In this document: piece by piece, positions 1 through 10,790 of the stretch | How positions within the stretch are numbered: the first letter of the stretch is position 1 | Layout of the letters: every line of letters begins with the position of its first letter | Origin: CAVVZJ01 sp963752755 | GTDB lineage: Bacteria > Planctomycetota > Planctomycetia > Isosphaerales > Isosphaeraceae | Assembly: GCA_963752755.1 (NCBI GenBank) | Contig: CAVVZJ010000001.1 | Span: forward strand, 2,294,001 to 2,358,000 | Length of the DNA stretch: 64,000 nt | Reading direction: 5' to 3' | The notes under the pieces: generated by a model | What the model saw: only the letters and a program-made list of their open reading frames with translations | Databases searched by the model: none | What the model was told of the DNA's origin: nothing | Position numbers and translations under genes: made by a program

Positions 1-255
1 GCCATCGGCTTCCTCTTCCACGGCCACCTGCCGGGGCCGGACGGCAAGCGGCCCCGGGCCAAGGCGACCACGAACCTCCTCCACTTCAGTCGCTGCCCCA
101 AGCTGGAACGCGTCGTCGAGTCCGAGAGCAAGATCTGGTTCCGCAGTATCCGCATCGCCACGGCCCATCTCGACGAGCATGTCGGCTCGGACCACTGGAA
201 GTGGTGCAAGGTCTGCGAGCGCGAGATCACCCAGCGCATCCTCAACGAACCCTGA
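1..255 (+). CDS. Hypothetical protein, C-terminal fragment
   Basis: An open frame enters from the left edge and ends at a TGA at 253-255, giving the last 84 residues of a longer protein whose start lies outside the window. The visible part is rich in His, Trp and charged residues. It contains a WCKVCEREITQ stretch with two cysteines spaced as in small zinc-binding sites, and an earlier single cysteine in HFSRCPKLE. I do not recognise the family. The coding frame is supported by a strong G/C bias at third codon positions and by the absence of stops. It converges on the minus-strand surface protein that follows. Confidence 0.5.
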   Translation, partial: AIGFLFHGHLPGPDGKRPRAKATTNLLHFSRCPKLERVVESESKIWFRSIRIATAHLDEHVGSDHWKWCKVCEREITQRILNEP

Positions 256-295
256 GCTTCGCCCTCCCCGCGCCGACGGCTTTGCGGCCGGCCGA

Positions 296-3200
296 TCACC
301 GTCGCGCGGGGAAATGCCGACGGCTCATGAGCCGGGACATCGCGCGGGCATGGAACGCGGCCAGGCGATCCCGACGCGCCTGCTGCAACCGCAACGCCTG
401 CAACCGTTGGCGACCGGCCGAGGCCAGGAAATCGTTGCGACCCGGTCCGATCGGCGACGGAGTCAGGCCGGCCCCGGTCGTCGTCGCGGCCGACCCGCCC
501 GTGCTCGCCGATGTCATGCGAAGGCCGGGATCGGCGACCCCACCCGTCACCCAGAACTCGCTCGTCGAGCCATCGCCGTATCGCAGCAAGATCTGGAACG
601 GCCGACCCGTCTCGACCCGGTCGGGCTGGAGATAGAGGTCCGCCGTCGTCGAGCCGGCTGGCTGAACGAGCGCGGCCTTCCAGTTGCCCCACGGACCGCC
701 GTACTGCCAGCGGCTGCCGCCAAGCCCTTGGACGTCGGCGAAGACGATCGTCTGGCCCGCCGGTAAGCCGCCGAGGGCGATGTGGATGTCCTGCACACCG
801 TCGGGCACGGCCACCGGGTAGGGCCCGACGAAGTCGTGTCCGTCCTGGCCGAGCCAGACGCCGCCCGGGGTCGTCGGTGGCAGCATGACCAGCACGGTCG
901 CCGCCGGACCGACGTTGCCGGCCGGATCGACGGCGAAAACCTGCACGACGTTTGGCCCCGTCTTCAGCCCGTTCGGAAGGAAGTTCCGCATCGTGCCGAG
1001 CGCGATCAGCGGTCCGGAGCCAACGCGGTAGAGGTAATCATCCGTCGGCTCGGTCGGATCGAAGGCGACATGCCCGTCGGCCGAGACGGCGAGCGAGGTC
1101 ACGGCCCCGGGCGTGGTCGTGTCCACCAGGACGTTGACCGCCGGGCTTTCCGAGACGTTGCCCGCCTGATCGACCCGCCGCAGGGCATACCGATGCACGC
1201 CACCGGGCACCGGCCCCGGATCAAACAGCATGCCCGGCCGACCGCTGGCGACCGGCTTGTCGTCGCGGAGTAGAACCACCCGATCCGTGGGGGAGCCTGT
1301 CGCCTGGAAGATCAAGGCAGTCGCCTGCGTGATCTGGTCGTGATCCGACCGCCCCGTATCGCTCGACGGGCTCAGGCCGGGTGGCGATGCCATGGGCGGT
1401 GTCGTGTCGAGGGTGAACGTCAAGGACCGCTCCGGCCCCCGGCGTCCCCGGGCGTCGATCGCTCGGACGAAGACCGTGTTCGCCCCTTCTTTCAGGCCAG
1501 CCGGCAGGAAGCCGCCGGGATCACTGACGGATCGATAGGTCGTGCCCGTTCCGACCCGATACTCATACGCCACCGCTCGATCGGCCGACCCCACCCGGAC
1601 CCGGCCATCGCTCGTGAGCCCATCGCCGGCGCTGGGGCCCGTGTCGTTGGCCAGGCTGAGGCTCGCCGGCAGACCGGGGACCAGCCGGGGCAAAGTTAGG
1701 CTGCTATCTTGCAACTCCGCGCCGTTGACATCGCCCGCGTTGACGCGGACGACCGGCGCCGATCCTCCCGCGGGCGTATCGGCCACGTTCCCCGACAAGG
1801 CCATCGCCAGTTCCCCCGGATCAATTGAGCCCGGGTCGCCGACGGTGATTCCCGGCGGTGGGTTCGCCCCGCCGTGTGCGGCGGCGAAGGCGTCGCTCCA
1901 GGTGATCCGGTTGTCCTGGACGTTGGCGGAGAGATAGACGCGTCCCCGATTCGACTTGATGTCCGGGCCATGCATGACCGTGACGGTCAACCCCCTCAAG
2001 GCGTCCTCGATCGTATTGCCGGCGATCGTGCCACCGAGGAACGGGTTGTGCGACCAGCCCCAGATCCCCGGGCTCTCCGTCGGGAACGAGGCCACCCGGA
2101 TGGCCTCGCCCCCGCCGAGGATCGTGTTGCCAATCACCCGCGTGCCGTACTGGTTGCCCACCAGCACCATCCCCGCCGCCGTCGAGCCACCGCGAATGTC
2201 GATTGAATTATCTTGATACGTTCCGATTGACAAACCCGCTTCCGATCGAGATAGAGTAATCACCGGCCGGCAAGGGGTCAGCCATCAGGTACGTCGTCGG
2301 GCTCAGCACCTGGGCAATCCGCCGCCACTGGCCGGCATCGGGACCGTCGAGGATCGCCACGACATCGCCGCTGCCAGCCGGATCACCTTGCGGGTTGGGA
2401 ATTTGCAGGATGCGACCGCCATCGCTGATCGCCGTGGGCCGGCCCTCGAAATGCAGCGCATACGACTCGTTGAGGATGACCTCCGACGCATTAACATTCG
2501 TCGTATCTCCATCACGCGGGCCGATGCCCTGGATGGCGTTACCCGCGACGAGGTCGCCATCGCCGGTCCCCGTGAGCACGAGGAACCGCCAGGTCCTTCC
2601 CGCGTCGGCCGCCGGCGCAATGACGTTATCCTTGAGCACAAGATCATGCGTGTAGTGCCCGGCGAACACCTCCCAGGCCCAGGTTCCCGCGACCGTCCCG
2701 AGGTAGGTATTGCCGGTGATCGTCCAGGGACCGTGGAGGAACTCGGTCGTGCCACCCCGGAGCGTGTTCCCCACGATCTTCCCGTTCGTGGCGCTCGCGA
2801 CCCGGATCAGGCGAGGGGCCTCCTCTCCCTGCGCTGGAGGGTGGCGACGACTGAAGGTCCAGGTTCGTCAAGGCGATGTCGGCTTTCAGGGTATTCGGAC
2901 CCTGGTCGAGATTGTCTGTCGTCCCGATCACCGCGGGGCCGTAATCGACGTCCGTCCGCCAGCGGACGGGCCCGTCAAACCGGACCGCGAAGCCGTCGAG
3001 CGTGGTGTTGCCGCTCTGGATCTTGATGGCCGCGGTCCAGGCCGGCTGGCCGGTCGCCTGGTGAAAGAGCAGCGTGGCTCCGCCCTGGGGCGCCCGGATC
3101 GTGACCGGCCGATTCAGGATCAAGGGTTGATCGAGTGAATAGATACCGGGCGAGAGCAGGACGGTCCCGAAGCGGTTCGCCAGGTCGTTCAGGTCATCGC

Positions 3201-4437
3201 CGGGATGAGCCGTGATCGACGTGCTCGCGGGGCCAGGAGTCAGTCGCCCTGGATCGGCCGCGCCGCCGTCGAAGGTGGCGACGGCCATCGAGCCATCATC
3301 GAACTGGACGCCGCAATGTGAGCGAGGACCCCGTTTCATCCCGACCTGGCGGGAAGCTCAGCCTGGCTGTCCCGCCGCCCGTCGTTTGGAACGACAAGGG
3401 GCCGGCATAGGGGTCGGAATAGTAGGTCGCCGCCGTCTGTCCGGCCGCTCGGTAGACCCACGAATCGTGCGTCGGATCGCTCAGAGTTGCGCCGACGACC
3501 GATCGGCCTTGCGGGAGCCCTGTCGATGCGAGCTGAACCTGACCGCTCCCCGACCGGCACCGCCGCGTCCTGCCCGATCCAGCGTGCGGAGAGGCCCGTT
3601 CTCAGGACCGGAGGCAACGCGGGCGGCGGCATGCGGAGGCCGGGGTCGGTGGCACCCGCCACGACCGTGCTGATGTCCGTCTTGCCCGTCGCATAGACGA
3701 CCTGCACGGTCAAGCGTCTGGCCCGCGAGGTTGCGGTCCGGGTTCAGGTAGAGGTCGGCCTTCGACGGGTCGGACGGATCGCGGACCAGCTCGGCGTTGT
3801 CCTCGCCCTGCGGGTTCAGGCCCGACTGCCAGCTCACGCCGTCGGAACCGGTGATCAGCACCTTGGTGATCGTCGCTGTTGACGGCGAGCTGCGTGAGGG
3901 CGAGGTGGACGTCCTGGATGCCGTCCGGCCCGACGTTCAGATCCGGGCCGGTCAGGTCGTGCCCGTCCTGGCCGAGCCACTGCGCTTTCAAGGCGGCCGA
4001 TCGGCATCCGCAGGTTCGGGTCGGCCGTGCCGCCGTCGAACCAGAGATCGGCCTTGCGAGCCGTCGTCGAAGTTCAGGATGAGGTTGAACGGCCGACCTG
4101 TCTCGGCGCGGTCAGGCTCGATGTAGAGGTCGCCCGTGGTGGCCCCGGTCGCCCGCACGAGCGCCGCGCTCCAGGGTCCATACGGTCCTTGATAGACCCA
4201 TTGCCCGCCGCCGAATCCATCCAGCTCAGCCGAGACGATCATCCGATCGGCGGGCAGGTTCGCCAGGCCGATGCGGACATCCTGCACTCCGTCGGGCACC
4301 TGGCCCGGATAAGGACCCACATAATCCTGTCCGTCCTGCCCGATCCACGTCGCCGACGGCCCGCTCAGAAGGCGTCGGTCTTCCAGGCGGCAAGGCGCCG
4401 AGATTCTTGTGCGCTGGCGCGAATATTTCTTCGCCAT
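296..4437 (-). CDS. Large secreted/surface protein with four W-x-GQDG modules, beta-helix and Ig-like repeats (multiple frameshifts)
   Basis: The reading starts at the ATG at 4437 with MAKKYSRQRTRISAPCRLED and continues RRLLSG, resembling the LEPR-xLL N-terminus of planctomycete surface proteins. Three modules of about 100 residues follow (near 4360-4005, 3991-3640 and 3600-3260). Each opens W-I/L-GQDG and closes DGGxADPxLRM or similar. A right-handed parallel beta-helix comes next (about 3200-1900; runs such as NTILGGGEAIRVAS), then Ig-like stretches with DTTPP and DQAGNVSES motifs. A fourth module (WLGQDGHDFVGPYP, about 860-520) and a basic tail complete it. Total length is roughly 1,375 residues. 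The frame changes about eight times (near 4050, 3993, 3870, 3715, 3570, 3400, 2830 and 2230), yet the modules stay readable across each junction, so I treat it as one gene. A role in adhesion or glycan binding is inferred only. Confidence 0.6.
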
Positions 4438-4836
4438 GATTCCATTCTCTCATGATGCTTGACCTCCGTGTGGCGAAATGATGGCCGAATCCTGGTCCCG
4501 TTCGCAACGTACCCCGACTCTTCGGCGGATGCACCCGTCACCCACGCTCGATTCCGGCGCGGCTGACTCGAGTGCCCCGCACGATTGAATGTAGCACGGT
4601 CGCCGCCTCTGCGAGCGAAAACACGCAGGATGGCCCGGTCGGTCTGGGTCGGCCGGGGTGCGGAGGCCGATTGTGCGAATCTTGAGGGATGGCGAGGATC
4701 GGCGGACCCTCGTTCCGCCCAGGTGTTCAAGCCGCACGAGTTGCCTGGAGACTTCATGAGCACCAGGTCGGCCGTTGGTGAGAAGCTGGTGCTCACGAAG
4801 AACCCGACGCGGTTCCCGGGAGCCGCTCCGTGGCTC
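4438..4836. other. Intergenic region between two minus-strand genes
   Basis: These 399 bases hold no convincing gene. They contain the promoter side of the large surface protein and, nearer 4757-4795, a perfect 10-bp inverted repeat listed separately. No strong -35/-10 pair could be picked out. Confidence 0.4.
4757..4795 (-). terminator. Candidate terminator hairpin (10-bp stem)
   Basis: TGAGCACCAG at 4757-4766 is matched perfectly by CTGGTGCTCA at 4786-4795, with a 19-base loop. It lies about 40 bases beyond the stop of the minus-strand gene ending at 4837, which suits a transcription terminator. No T-run follows on either strand, so termination is inferred from position and stem alone. Confidence 0.35.
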
Positions 4837-5545
4837 TCAGTCGGTCAACCCTTCCCAGGTCGCCGTGAGCAGGAGTGCCATTTCGAGCCTCTGAAGCCGT
4901 CGGGCCAGCCGTCCTTCGCGGGGGTTCGCCGCGGCCATCGAGCAGTACGCGATGAAGGCGAACGGGTCCCAGGAGCCGCCCTGGGTCAGTCGGCCGACGA
5001 CCTCGGGCCGGCCCTCCTCGTTGAGCAGGGCGTGACGCCTCCTCGGGCGAGAACGGGGAAGATGGCGTGGCGGCCGACGCGGCGGAACCAGTAGGAGGCG
5101 TTGCCCGGGTCCGGCTCGCGACGGTGTGCGATGCCGTGCCAGTAGGCCGAGAACGCGGCTCGCCCGAGGTCGTCGGCCTCCTGCGCGGCGTGGTGGCTCG
5201 GGTCCCAGAAGTCGAGGATCTGGAGCAATCCCGCCGCCAGGGCGAGGCGGCCTTTTCGATCGGAACCCGGCAGGAGCGACGCGAGGTTGACTTCGGTGAG
5301 AGTCCCCGTCAGTCCCGGCCGCGACGGTCGAACCTGGACCAACTCCGGCCCCTCCGAGCCCTCGGGACCGAGGCCGAGGGAGGCGAGCGCCGCGACGATG
5401 TCCGCCGGATCGAGACCGAGTCGCGAGGCTGACTCCGCCGGTCGTCTCTCCAGCCTCCAGGCGATCGGTGACCGTCTCGACCTCCACGCCGTTCGCCCGA
5501 AGGCGAGGTGCCAGCTTCATCCACGCGTTCCAGAAGACCCGTCAT
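4837..5545 (-). CDS. Conserved protein of unknown function (frameshifted)
   Basis: The probable start is the ATG at 5545 (MTGLLERVDE), with the frame moving almost at once to one reading KLAPRLRANGVEVETVTD. A second change comes near 5440 and a third near 5040. The repaired protein is about 230 residues. The middle part (118 open residues, 4986-5342) contains LLQILDFWDPSHHAAQEADD, then SAYWHGIAHRREPDPGNASY and WFRRVGRHAIFP. Its run of His, Trp and Arg residues looks like a conserved core. The end reads WDPFAFIAYCS. I recall similar sequences as unknown proteins in planctomycetes and other environmental bacteria, but no function. It is divergent from the P450 gene, with about 190 bases between. 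Confidence 0.5.
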
Positions 5546-5735
5546 GCCGGCCCACTCTCCGTTGCGCAGATCGGTCGCGATTGACGCCCGTTTCGTTGCC
5601 GACGTCGATCGTAGCGCGGCCCGGCTCCGTTGGGAAGCCTTGTGCGGATTGCCCTACGATCGCCTCTCGACCGCCGGATATGATTCAACGCCGAGTCCGG
5701 AGAGTTGCCCCGAGGGCGGGAGGGAGAGCGCCGCG

Positions 5736-7133
5736 ATGACCGCCACCACGACTTCGACCCCGTCCCCCACCACGTGGCCGGCCCGACCCGGCCGCCCTCC
5801 TGGTCCGAAGGGTCACTGGCTCTGGGGCCATGTCGCCGAGTTCCGCGCCGACCGCCTCGACTTCCTCACCCGCAACGCCCGCCAGTACGGCGACATCTTC
5901 GCCGTCCGCCTCGGTCCCGTTTCGATCTGGGCCTTGAACCATCCCGATCTGGTCGAAGAGGTGCTGGTCACCCAGAACCGGATCATGCTCAAGCACTTCG
6001 CCCTCCGCTCCGCCCGACCCAGCCTCGGCCTCGGCCTGCTCACCAGCGAGGGAGACTTCTGGCGACGCCAGCGCCGGCTCTCCCAGCCCGCCTTCCAACG
6101 CGACCGCGTCCACGGCTACGCCCCGGTGATGGTCGAGTACGCCGAGCGGATGCTCAGGTCCTGGTCTCACGGCCAGCGTCGCGACCTCCAGGCCGACATG
6201 ATGGGCCTGACGCTCGAGATCGTCGCCAAGACTCTCTTCGACGCCGACATCGCCGGCGAAGCCGAGGGCGTCGCCCTCGCGATGGAGACCCTGCTGGCGA
6301 ACTTCACCGACCGGGTCAACCGCCTGGTCAAGCTGCCGATGTGGGTTCCAACTCCGTCGAACCGCCGCTTCCAGCGCGCGATGGGCCTCGTCGAGTCGAT
6401 CCTCTTCCGAATCATCGCCGAGCGTCGCCGCACCGGCGAGGACCGCGGCGACCTGCTCTCCCGACTCCTGCACGCCGCCGACATCGAGGGCGACGGCACC
6501 GGCATGACCGACCGCCAGCTCCGCGACGAGGTCGTCACCCTCTTCATGGCCGGTCACGAGACGACCGCCAACACCCTCGCCTGGGTCTGGTACCTGCTCG
6601 CCCTCCACCCCGACGCCGAGGCTCGACTCCACGCCGAGCTGGACGACGTTCTCGGCGACCGCCCGCCGACGGTCGAGGACCTGCCCCGCTTGAAGTACGC
6701 CGAGCACGTCGTCACCGAGACCCTCCGCCTCTACCCAACCGCCTGGCTCCTCGGCCGCGAGGCCGCCGAGCCGACCGAGATCGGCGGCTACTCGGTGCCG
6801 AAAGGGATGACCCTCTGGCTTCCCCAGTGGGTCATCCACCGCGACCCCCGCTGGTTCGACGAGCCCGACTCGTTCCGCCCCGAACGCTGGTCCGACGGCC
6901 TTTCCAGGCGCCTCCACCGCTACGCCTACTTCCCCTTCGGCGGCGGCCCGCGACTCTGCATTGGCAATCACTTCGCGATGATGGAGGCCGTCCTCCTGCT
7001 CGCCACGATCGCCCGACGCTTCCGCGTCGTCATGCCCGCCGACACCGTCGTCCGTCCCCTCCCCACGATGACCCTCCGCCCCGCCCACGGCCTCCCGGCG
7101 GTCGTCGAGCAACGCCGGCCGGAGACGCGCTGA
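5736..7133 (+). CDS. Cytochrome P450
   Basis: This is an intact 465-residue P450, a haem-thiolate monooxygenase expected to insert one oxygen atom into a hydrophobic substrate using electrons from a separate redox partner. All family marks are present: a proline-rich hinge (RPGRPPGPKGHWLWGH) near residue 20, the I-helix oxygen-binding AGHETT at 272-277, the K-helix ExxR (ETLR) at 328-331, FRPERW, and the haem loop FGGGPRLCIG with the Cys ligand at residue 408. The start at 5736 is chosen over in-frame upstream codons because a GGGCGGGAGGGAG stretch lies just upstream and the protein then has the usual length. There is no membrane anchor, so it is probably cytosolic. No ferredoxin or reductase lies next to it, and the substrate cannot be told from sequence. 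Confidence 0.93.
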   Translation: MTATTTSTPSPTTWPARPGRPPGPKGHWLWGHVAEFRADRLDFLTRNARQYGDIFAVRLGPVSIWALNHPDLVEEVLVTQNRIMLKHFALRSARPSLGLGLLTSEGDFWRRQRRLSQPAFQRDRVHGYAPVMVEYAERMLRSWSHGQRRDLQADMMGLTLEIVAKTLFDADIAGEAEGVALAMETLLANFTDRVNRLVKLPMWVPTPSNRRFQRAMGLVESILFRIIAERRRTGEDRGDLLSRLLHAADIEGDGTGMTDRQLRDEVVTLFMAGHETTANTLAWVWYLLALHPDAEARLHAELDDVLGDRPPTVEDLPRLKYAEHVVTETLRLYPTAWLLGREAAEPTEIGGYSVPKGMTLWLPQWVIHRDPRWFDEPDSFRPERWSDGLSRRLHRYAYFPFGGGPRLCIGNHFAMMEAVLLLATIARRFRVVMPADTVVRPLPTMTLRPAHGLPAVVEQRRPETR

Positions 7134-7160
7134 ACGTCCCCGGCAGAACCTCCCTGCGGG

Positions 7161-8493
7161 TCATGCCTTCGCCAGACTCCCTGCGCTCGCCCGGATCTTG
7201 CGGATCGCCTCGGCGATCTGATCCATGTCCCGACGCGAGCCCAGCAGCATCGTCTGGGTGAACCAGACCCCTTCCTGGCAGAGCTTGTCGTTGACCGGGC
7301 AGTTCCGCATCCGCTCCAGGCTCTCCGCCAGCCGCTCGGGCGAAAACACGGCGCGATACGACCGCGAGTTTAAGGTGTTTTCGAGGAACGGCTCCCGGTT
7401 CAACGGCGAATACCCGCCCGAGCAGGGAATTCCCTCCGCCGAGAGGGCCTTGAGGAAGGTCGAACGCGGCAGGCCGCCGAAGGTATCCTTGTCATAGCGC
7501 ATCATATAAAGGTGATAGGCGTTCCGCGTGCAGCCGTCATAAACTTTCGCGGGCGAGATCCCCGGAATCTCCTTGAGCATCGAGCGTGAGATACGCCGCG
7601 TTCTCCTCGCGGATCTGCGACTGGGCTTCGAGCCTCGTGAGCTGTCGGAGCAGCAGCGTCCCTTGAAACTCGGTGAGCCGCAGGTTGCAGCCGTTGCGGG
7701 CGAACAAACCCGGTTCGCCCGGCGCCGCGCGACCGTTGTTGTGGAAGCTGCGGCATTGCTCGATGAGGTGGTCGCTCTGCGTGAGGATGGCGCCGCCTTC
7801 GCCACTATTGAGGTTCTTCGACGCCTGGAAGCTGAAGCAACCCAGGTCGCCGAGCGTGCCGACTTTCTTCCCCCGCCACTCCGCCAGGTGAGCCTGGCAG
7901 GCATCCTCCAGAACCGGGAGCTTGCGACGCCGTCCGATCTCCAGGATCGTGTCGAGGTCCGCCGGCGAACCACCGATGTGGACCGGCAGGAGGCAGGTCG
8001 TCCTTTCCGTGATCGCCGGCTCGATCTTGCTCGCGTCGATCTGGAACGTCTCCGGGTCGGTATCGACGAACACCGGCAACGCATGCTGAAGCAAGACCAC
8101 GTTGATCGTCGCCACGAACGTATAAGGCGGCACGATCACCTCGTCGCCCGGCCCGACTCCGAGGGCATTGAGCGACGTGAACAGCGCCGTCGTTCCGCTC
8201 GACGTCGCCAGCGCGTGCTTGCTCCCCGTCCGCTCCGACCATTCCTTCTCGAACTGCAGCGCCTGCTTCCCGCTCAAGCGGTTCCAGACGCCTGATCGGA
8301 GCACGTCGACCCACGCCTGAACATCCTCCTCCGTGATGATCGGCCAGCCGGGGAACCGCTCCTTGCGGACCGGCGACCCGCCCAGCAAGGCCGGCGTGGT
8401 CCCTTCCCCCGCCCTGGCCCGTGTCGTCCCCGTGAGGAACCCGGCGGCGGAGGCCGCCCCGAGGAAGATCCTTCGTGTGATCGGCGCTCGCAT
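7161..8493 (-). CDS. DegT/DnrJ/EryC1/StrS-family PLP aminotransferase with Tat-like signal (one frameshift)
   Basis: Start at 8493 with MRAPITRRIFLGAASAAGFL, a twin-arginine-like signal followed by a hydrophobic stretch. The rest is a typical PLP-dependent sugar-aminotransferase fold: ALATSSGTTALFTSLNALGV (cofactor phosphate region), GDEVIVPPYTFVATINVVL, EDACQAHLAEW, and FSFQASKNLNSGEGGAI with the Schiff-base lysine at residue 226. The frame shifts near 7582, where one extra C would explain the change. The second part (MLKEIPGISPAKV to the stop at 7161) completes the small domain, giving about 443 residues. The family usually transaminates nucleotide-linked keto-sugars in the cytosol. An exported version suggests either another role or a non-catalytic use. 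It is separated by about 30 bases from the convergent P450 gene. Confidence 0.85.
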
Positions 8494-8723
8494 GGTTGCG
8501 TTCCCTTCCCGGCCTGCTCCGCGCGGCCCCGAGAACGCCCCCCGGCTTCCCCCCGACGGGTCGCACGGACAGCTCCCTGACGTCACCGCGCCGACAATTC
8601 CCGGTATAACGCCGGAAGCCGGCCCTTGCAATCGGTTGAGCGAGGAAGTCGGGCTCCCCTCGACCGGAACTCGGTTGATCGGTGCCTCCTTCGACGGAGC
8701 GGTTCCTGAGAGGAGCTCTCTCG

Positions 8724-10086
8724 TTAAGCGGAAGGCCATCGGCCAGCGGACGGTCTTGACCGTCGGTACCCCTCGGGGCGTCCGGCGCAACGTTCACCAG
8801 TTGGAGGAGACGCCAACGACCTCGGCTCCGCTTCCGCTCGCTCTCCAGGACCACCAGCCAGGCTCCGATCTCGCACACCGCAACCGCGCCGGACATCGGC
8901 ACGGCGGTGCCGTCGTGCAGCAGGCCGACGGCCGCTCCCGACGCCGCCCCGCCGGCGTACTGGAACAGGCCGAGCACGGCGGACGCCGCCCCGGCCTCCT
9001 GGCCGAAGGGCGCCATGGCCGCCGCCGTGGCGTTCGGGAAGATCAGGCCCAGCGTGGCGACGCAGGCAAAGAGCGTCCCGTAGAAGAGACCAAAGCCGCC
9101 GAGCCCGGTCCACGCCTCGATCCACAGGAGCATGCCCGCGACGGCCGCGAAGGCGGTGGAGGCGTTGAGGATGCGGTGCGGGCCGAAGCGGCGCAGCAGG
9201 AGGCGATTGAGCTGGGCGGCCAGGAACAGCCCGATCGCGTTGCCAGAGAAATCGACACTGAACGCCTGGGGTGAGACTCGGTAGAGGCCCATGAACACCG
9301 TCGGCGCCCCGGAGATGTACGCGAACAGGGAACCGGAGGAGAACCCGATCGCCGCGGCGTAGCCGAAGAACCGAGGATCGGCGAGGATGCTCCCACCCCG
9401 GCGGAGGACGGTGGCGCCCGGTTGTTTCGCCCGGCGGTCCAGTGGGAGCGACTCGGCCAGCGTGAACACGACCGCCAGCCCGCACGCCAGGCCGACGCCT
9501 GACAGCACCCAGAAGACCGCGTGCCAGTGTCCAACCGCGAGGATCTGGCCACCGAGCAGCGGCGCCACGACAGGTGCCACACCCGTCACCATCATCATCA
9601 ACGAGTACACCCCGGCCGACCGGATCTCATCACAGAGGTCGCGGACCACCGCGCGGGAGACGACCAGGCCGGCCGCCCCGGCGAAGCCCATCAGGAAACG
9701 AGCGGCCATCAACCACGCAACCGTCGAGGCGAGCGTGCAGAGGATCGCGGCGGCGGCGAACGCCGCGCAACCGGCGAGAAGCGGCGGCCGACGGCCGGTG
9801 CGGTCGCTGATCGGGCCGATGACGAACTGCCCGAGCGCCAGGCCGGCGAGGAATAGCGCGAGGGTCAACTGGAGGCTACCGGGCGGCGCGGCCAGGGCCC
9901 GCTGAATCTGGGGGAAGGCCGGCAGGTACATGTCGATCGCCAGGGGCGAGAAGGCCGTCAGCGCCCGAGCAGGACGACGAGCCGGGCCGGGATCGGGTCT
10001 CGTGCCAGCGGACGGGCCGGGTTGCGTTCTCCCAGGCGTGACGCGGCGGGCGACGACGTGGTCGGCGGAGCATCCGAGTCGGGCAT
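8724..10086 (-). CDS. Bcr/CflA-like MFS drug efflux transporter (frameshifted)
   Basis: The start is probably the ATG at 10086 (MPDSDAPPTTSSPAASRLGE). The first 41 residues run to LARDPIPARLVVLLG in one frame, and the body resumes in another with ALTAFSPLAIDMYLPAFPQI. That phrase is characteristic of the Bcr/CflA subfamily of 12-TM proton-driven multidrug exporters. Further support comes from SDRTGRRPPLL (loop 2-3 motif), TGVAPVVAPLLGG (helix 5) and many hydrophobic helices. The C-terminus is uncertain: after AWLVVLESERKR the frame stays open, and a second indel would end the protein at 8794 or 8724. Expected length is about 400-440 residues, and the location is the inner membrane. The substrate is unknown. 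Confidence 0.75.
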
Positions 10087-10313
10087 CGAGGTCTCGACTT
10101 TCAACGATCGGAAGGAGCAGGACCAGCGGCGGACGCTCGGCCGCCAGCCGCGCCGCAACCGTCATGCCGGCAACCGGCGTCGAGCAACGACGGACCGCGG
10201 CTGAGGACGGCGACACACGCGGCGCCCGAACGCCCGGTCCGGAGGGATCGCCAGAGGACGGCCGTCGACGGTAGGATGGCGGCCTGAACACCAATGCCGA
10301 GGAGGGCGATCTG

Positions 10314-10790
10314 ATGACCCCTGCACGACGGACTTTGCGCTTTGCGGACCTCGACGAGGTCATGCCGGACGTCGAGCGACTCCTGCAAGGCCACACCACG
10401 GTCGGCCGCTGGTCGCTGGCCCAGATCTGCTGCCACCTGGCAACCGTGATGCGCCGGGTGGTGGACTTGCCCGCCTCGACGCCGTCCGATCCCTCCCAGT
10501 GGGTCCCCGAGGAGCAGAAGCGGCAGGTGCTGGAATCCGGCCTGCTCCCCGAGGGCCTGCCCGGCCCGGCCGATCTCATGCCCCCCGAGTCGCTCGATGA
10601 CCACGCCGAGGCGGAGGGGCTGCGACAGGCGATCGCCCATTACCGGGCCTCGGCCGGCCCCGCGATTCCCCACCGCATCTTCGGACCCTTGACCAGGGCG
10701 GAATGGGACCGGCTGCAATTGATCCATTGCGCCCACCATCTCAGCTTCGCGGTCCCGGCGGGGAGCGGGGCTCGCCCCCAAGAGGGCTGA
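10314..10790 (+). CDS. DUF1569 family protein (DinB-like fold)
   Basis: An intact 158-residue protein. It begins MTPARRTLRFADLDEVMPDV and contains GRWSLAQICCHLATVM, the conserved Trp/His-bearing helix of DUF1569 proteins. A second His-rich helix near the end reads LIHCAHHLSF. DUF1569 proteins belong to the DinB/YfiT-like four-helix-bundle superfamily, in which histidines usually bind a metal; the individual function is not established. A GAGGAGGGCGAT ribosome-binding site lies just before the ATG at 10314. The gene is divergent from the MFS transporter, and the 227 bases between them should hold both promoters. Confidence 0.8.
   Translation: MTPARRTLRFADLDEVMPDVERLLQGHTTVGRWSLAQICCHLATVMRRVVDLPASTPSDPSQWVPEEQKRQVLESGLLPEGLPGPADLMPPESLDDHAEAEGLRQAIAHYRASAGPAIPHRIFGPLTRAEWDRLQLIHCAHHLSFAVPAGSGARPQEG

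Noticed and set aside
5685..7112. 475-residue open frame opposite the P450 gene
   Set aside because: It mirrors the P450 gene, has no start signal, and consists of low-complexity Gly/Val/Glu-rich sequence that arises from the antisense of a GC-biased gene.
7805..10579. A 924-residue continuous minus-strand frame
   Set aside because: Only the middle part is real (MFS transporter). Both ends are shadows joined to it because an indel removed the true stop and displaced the true start.
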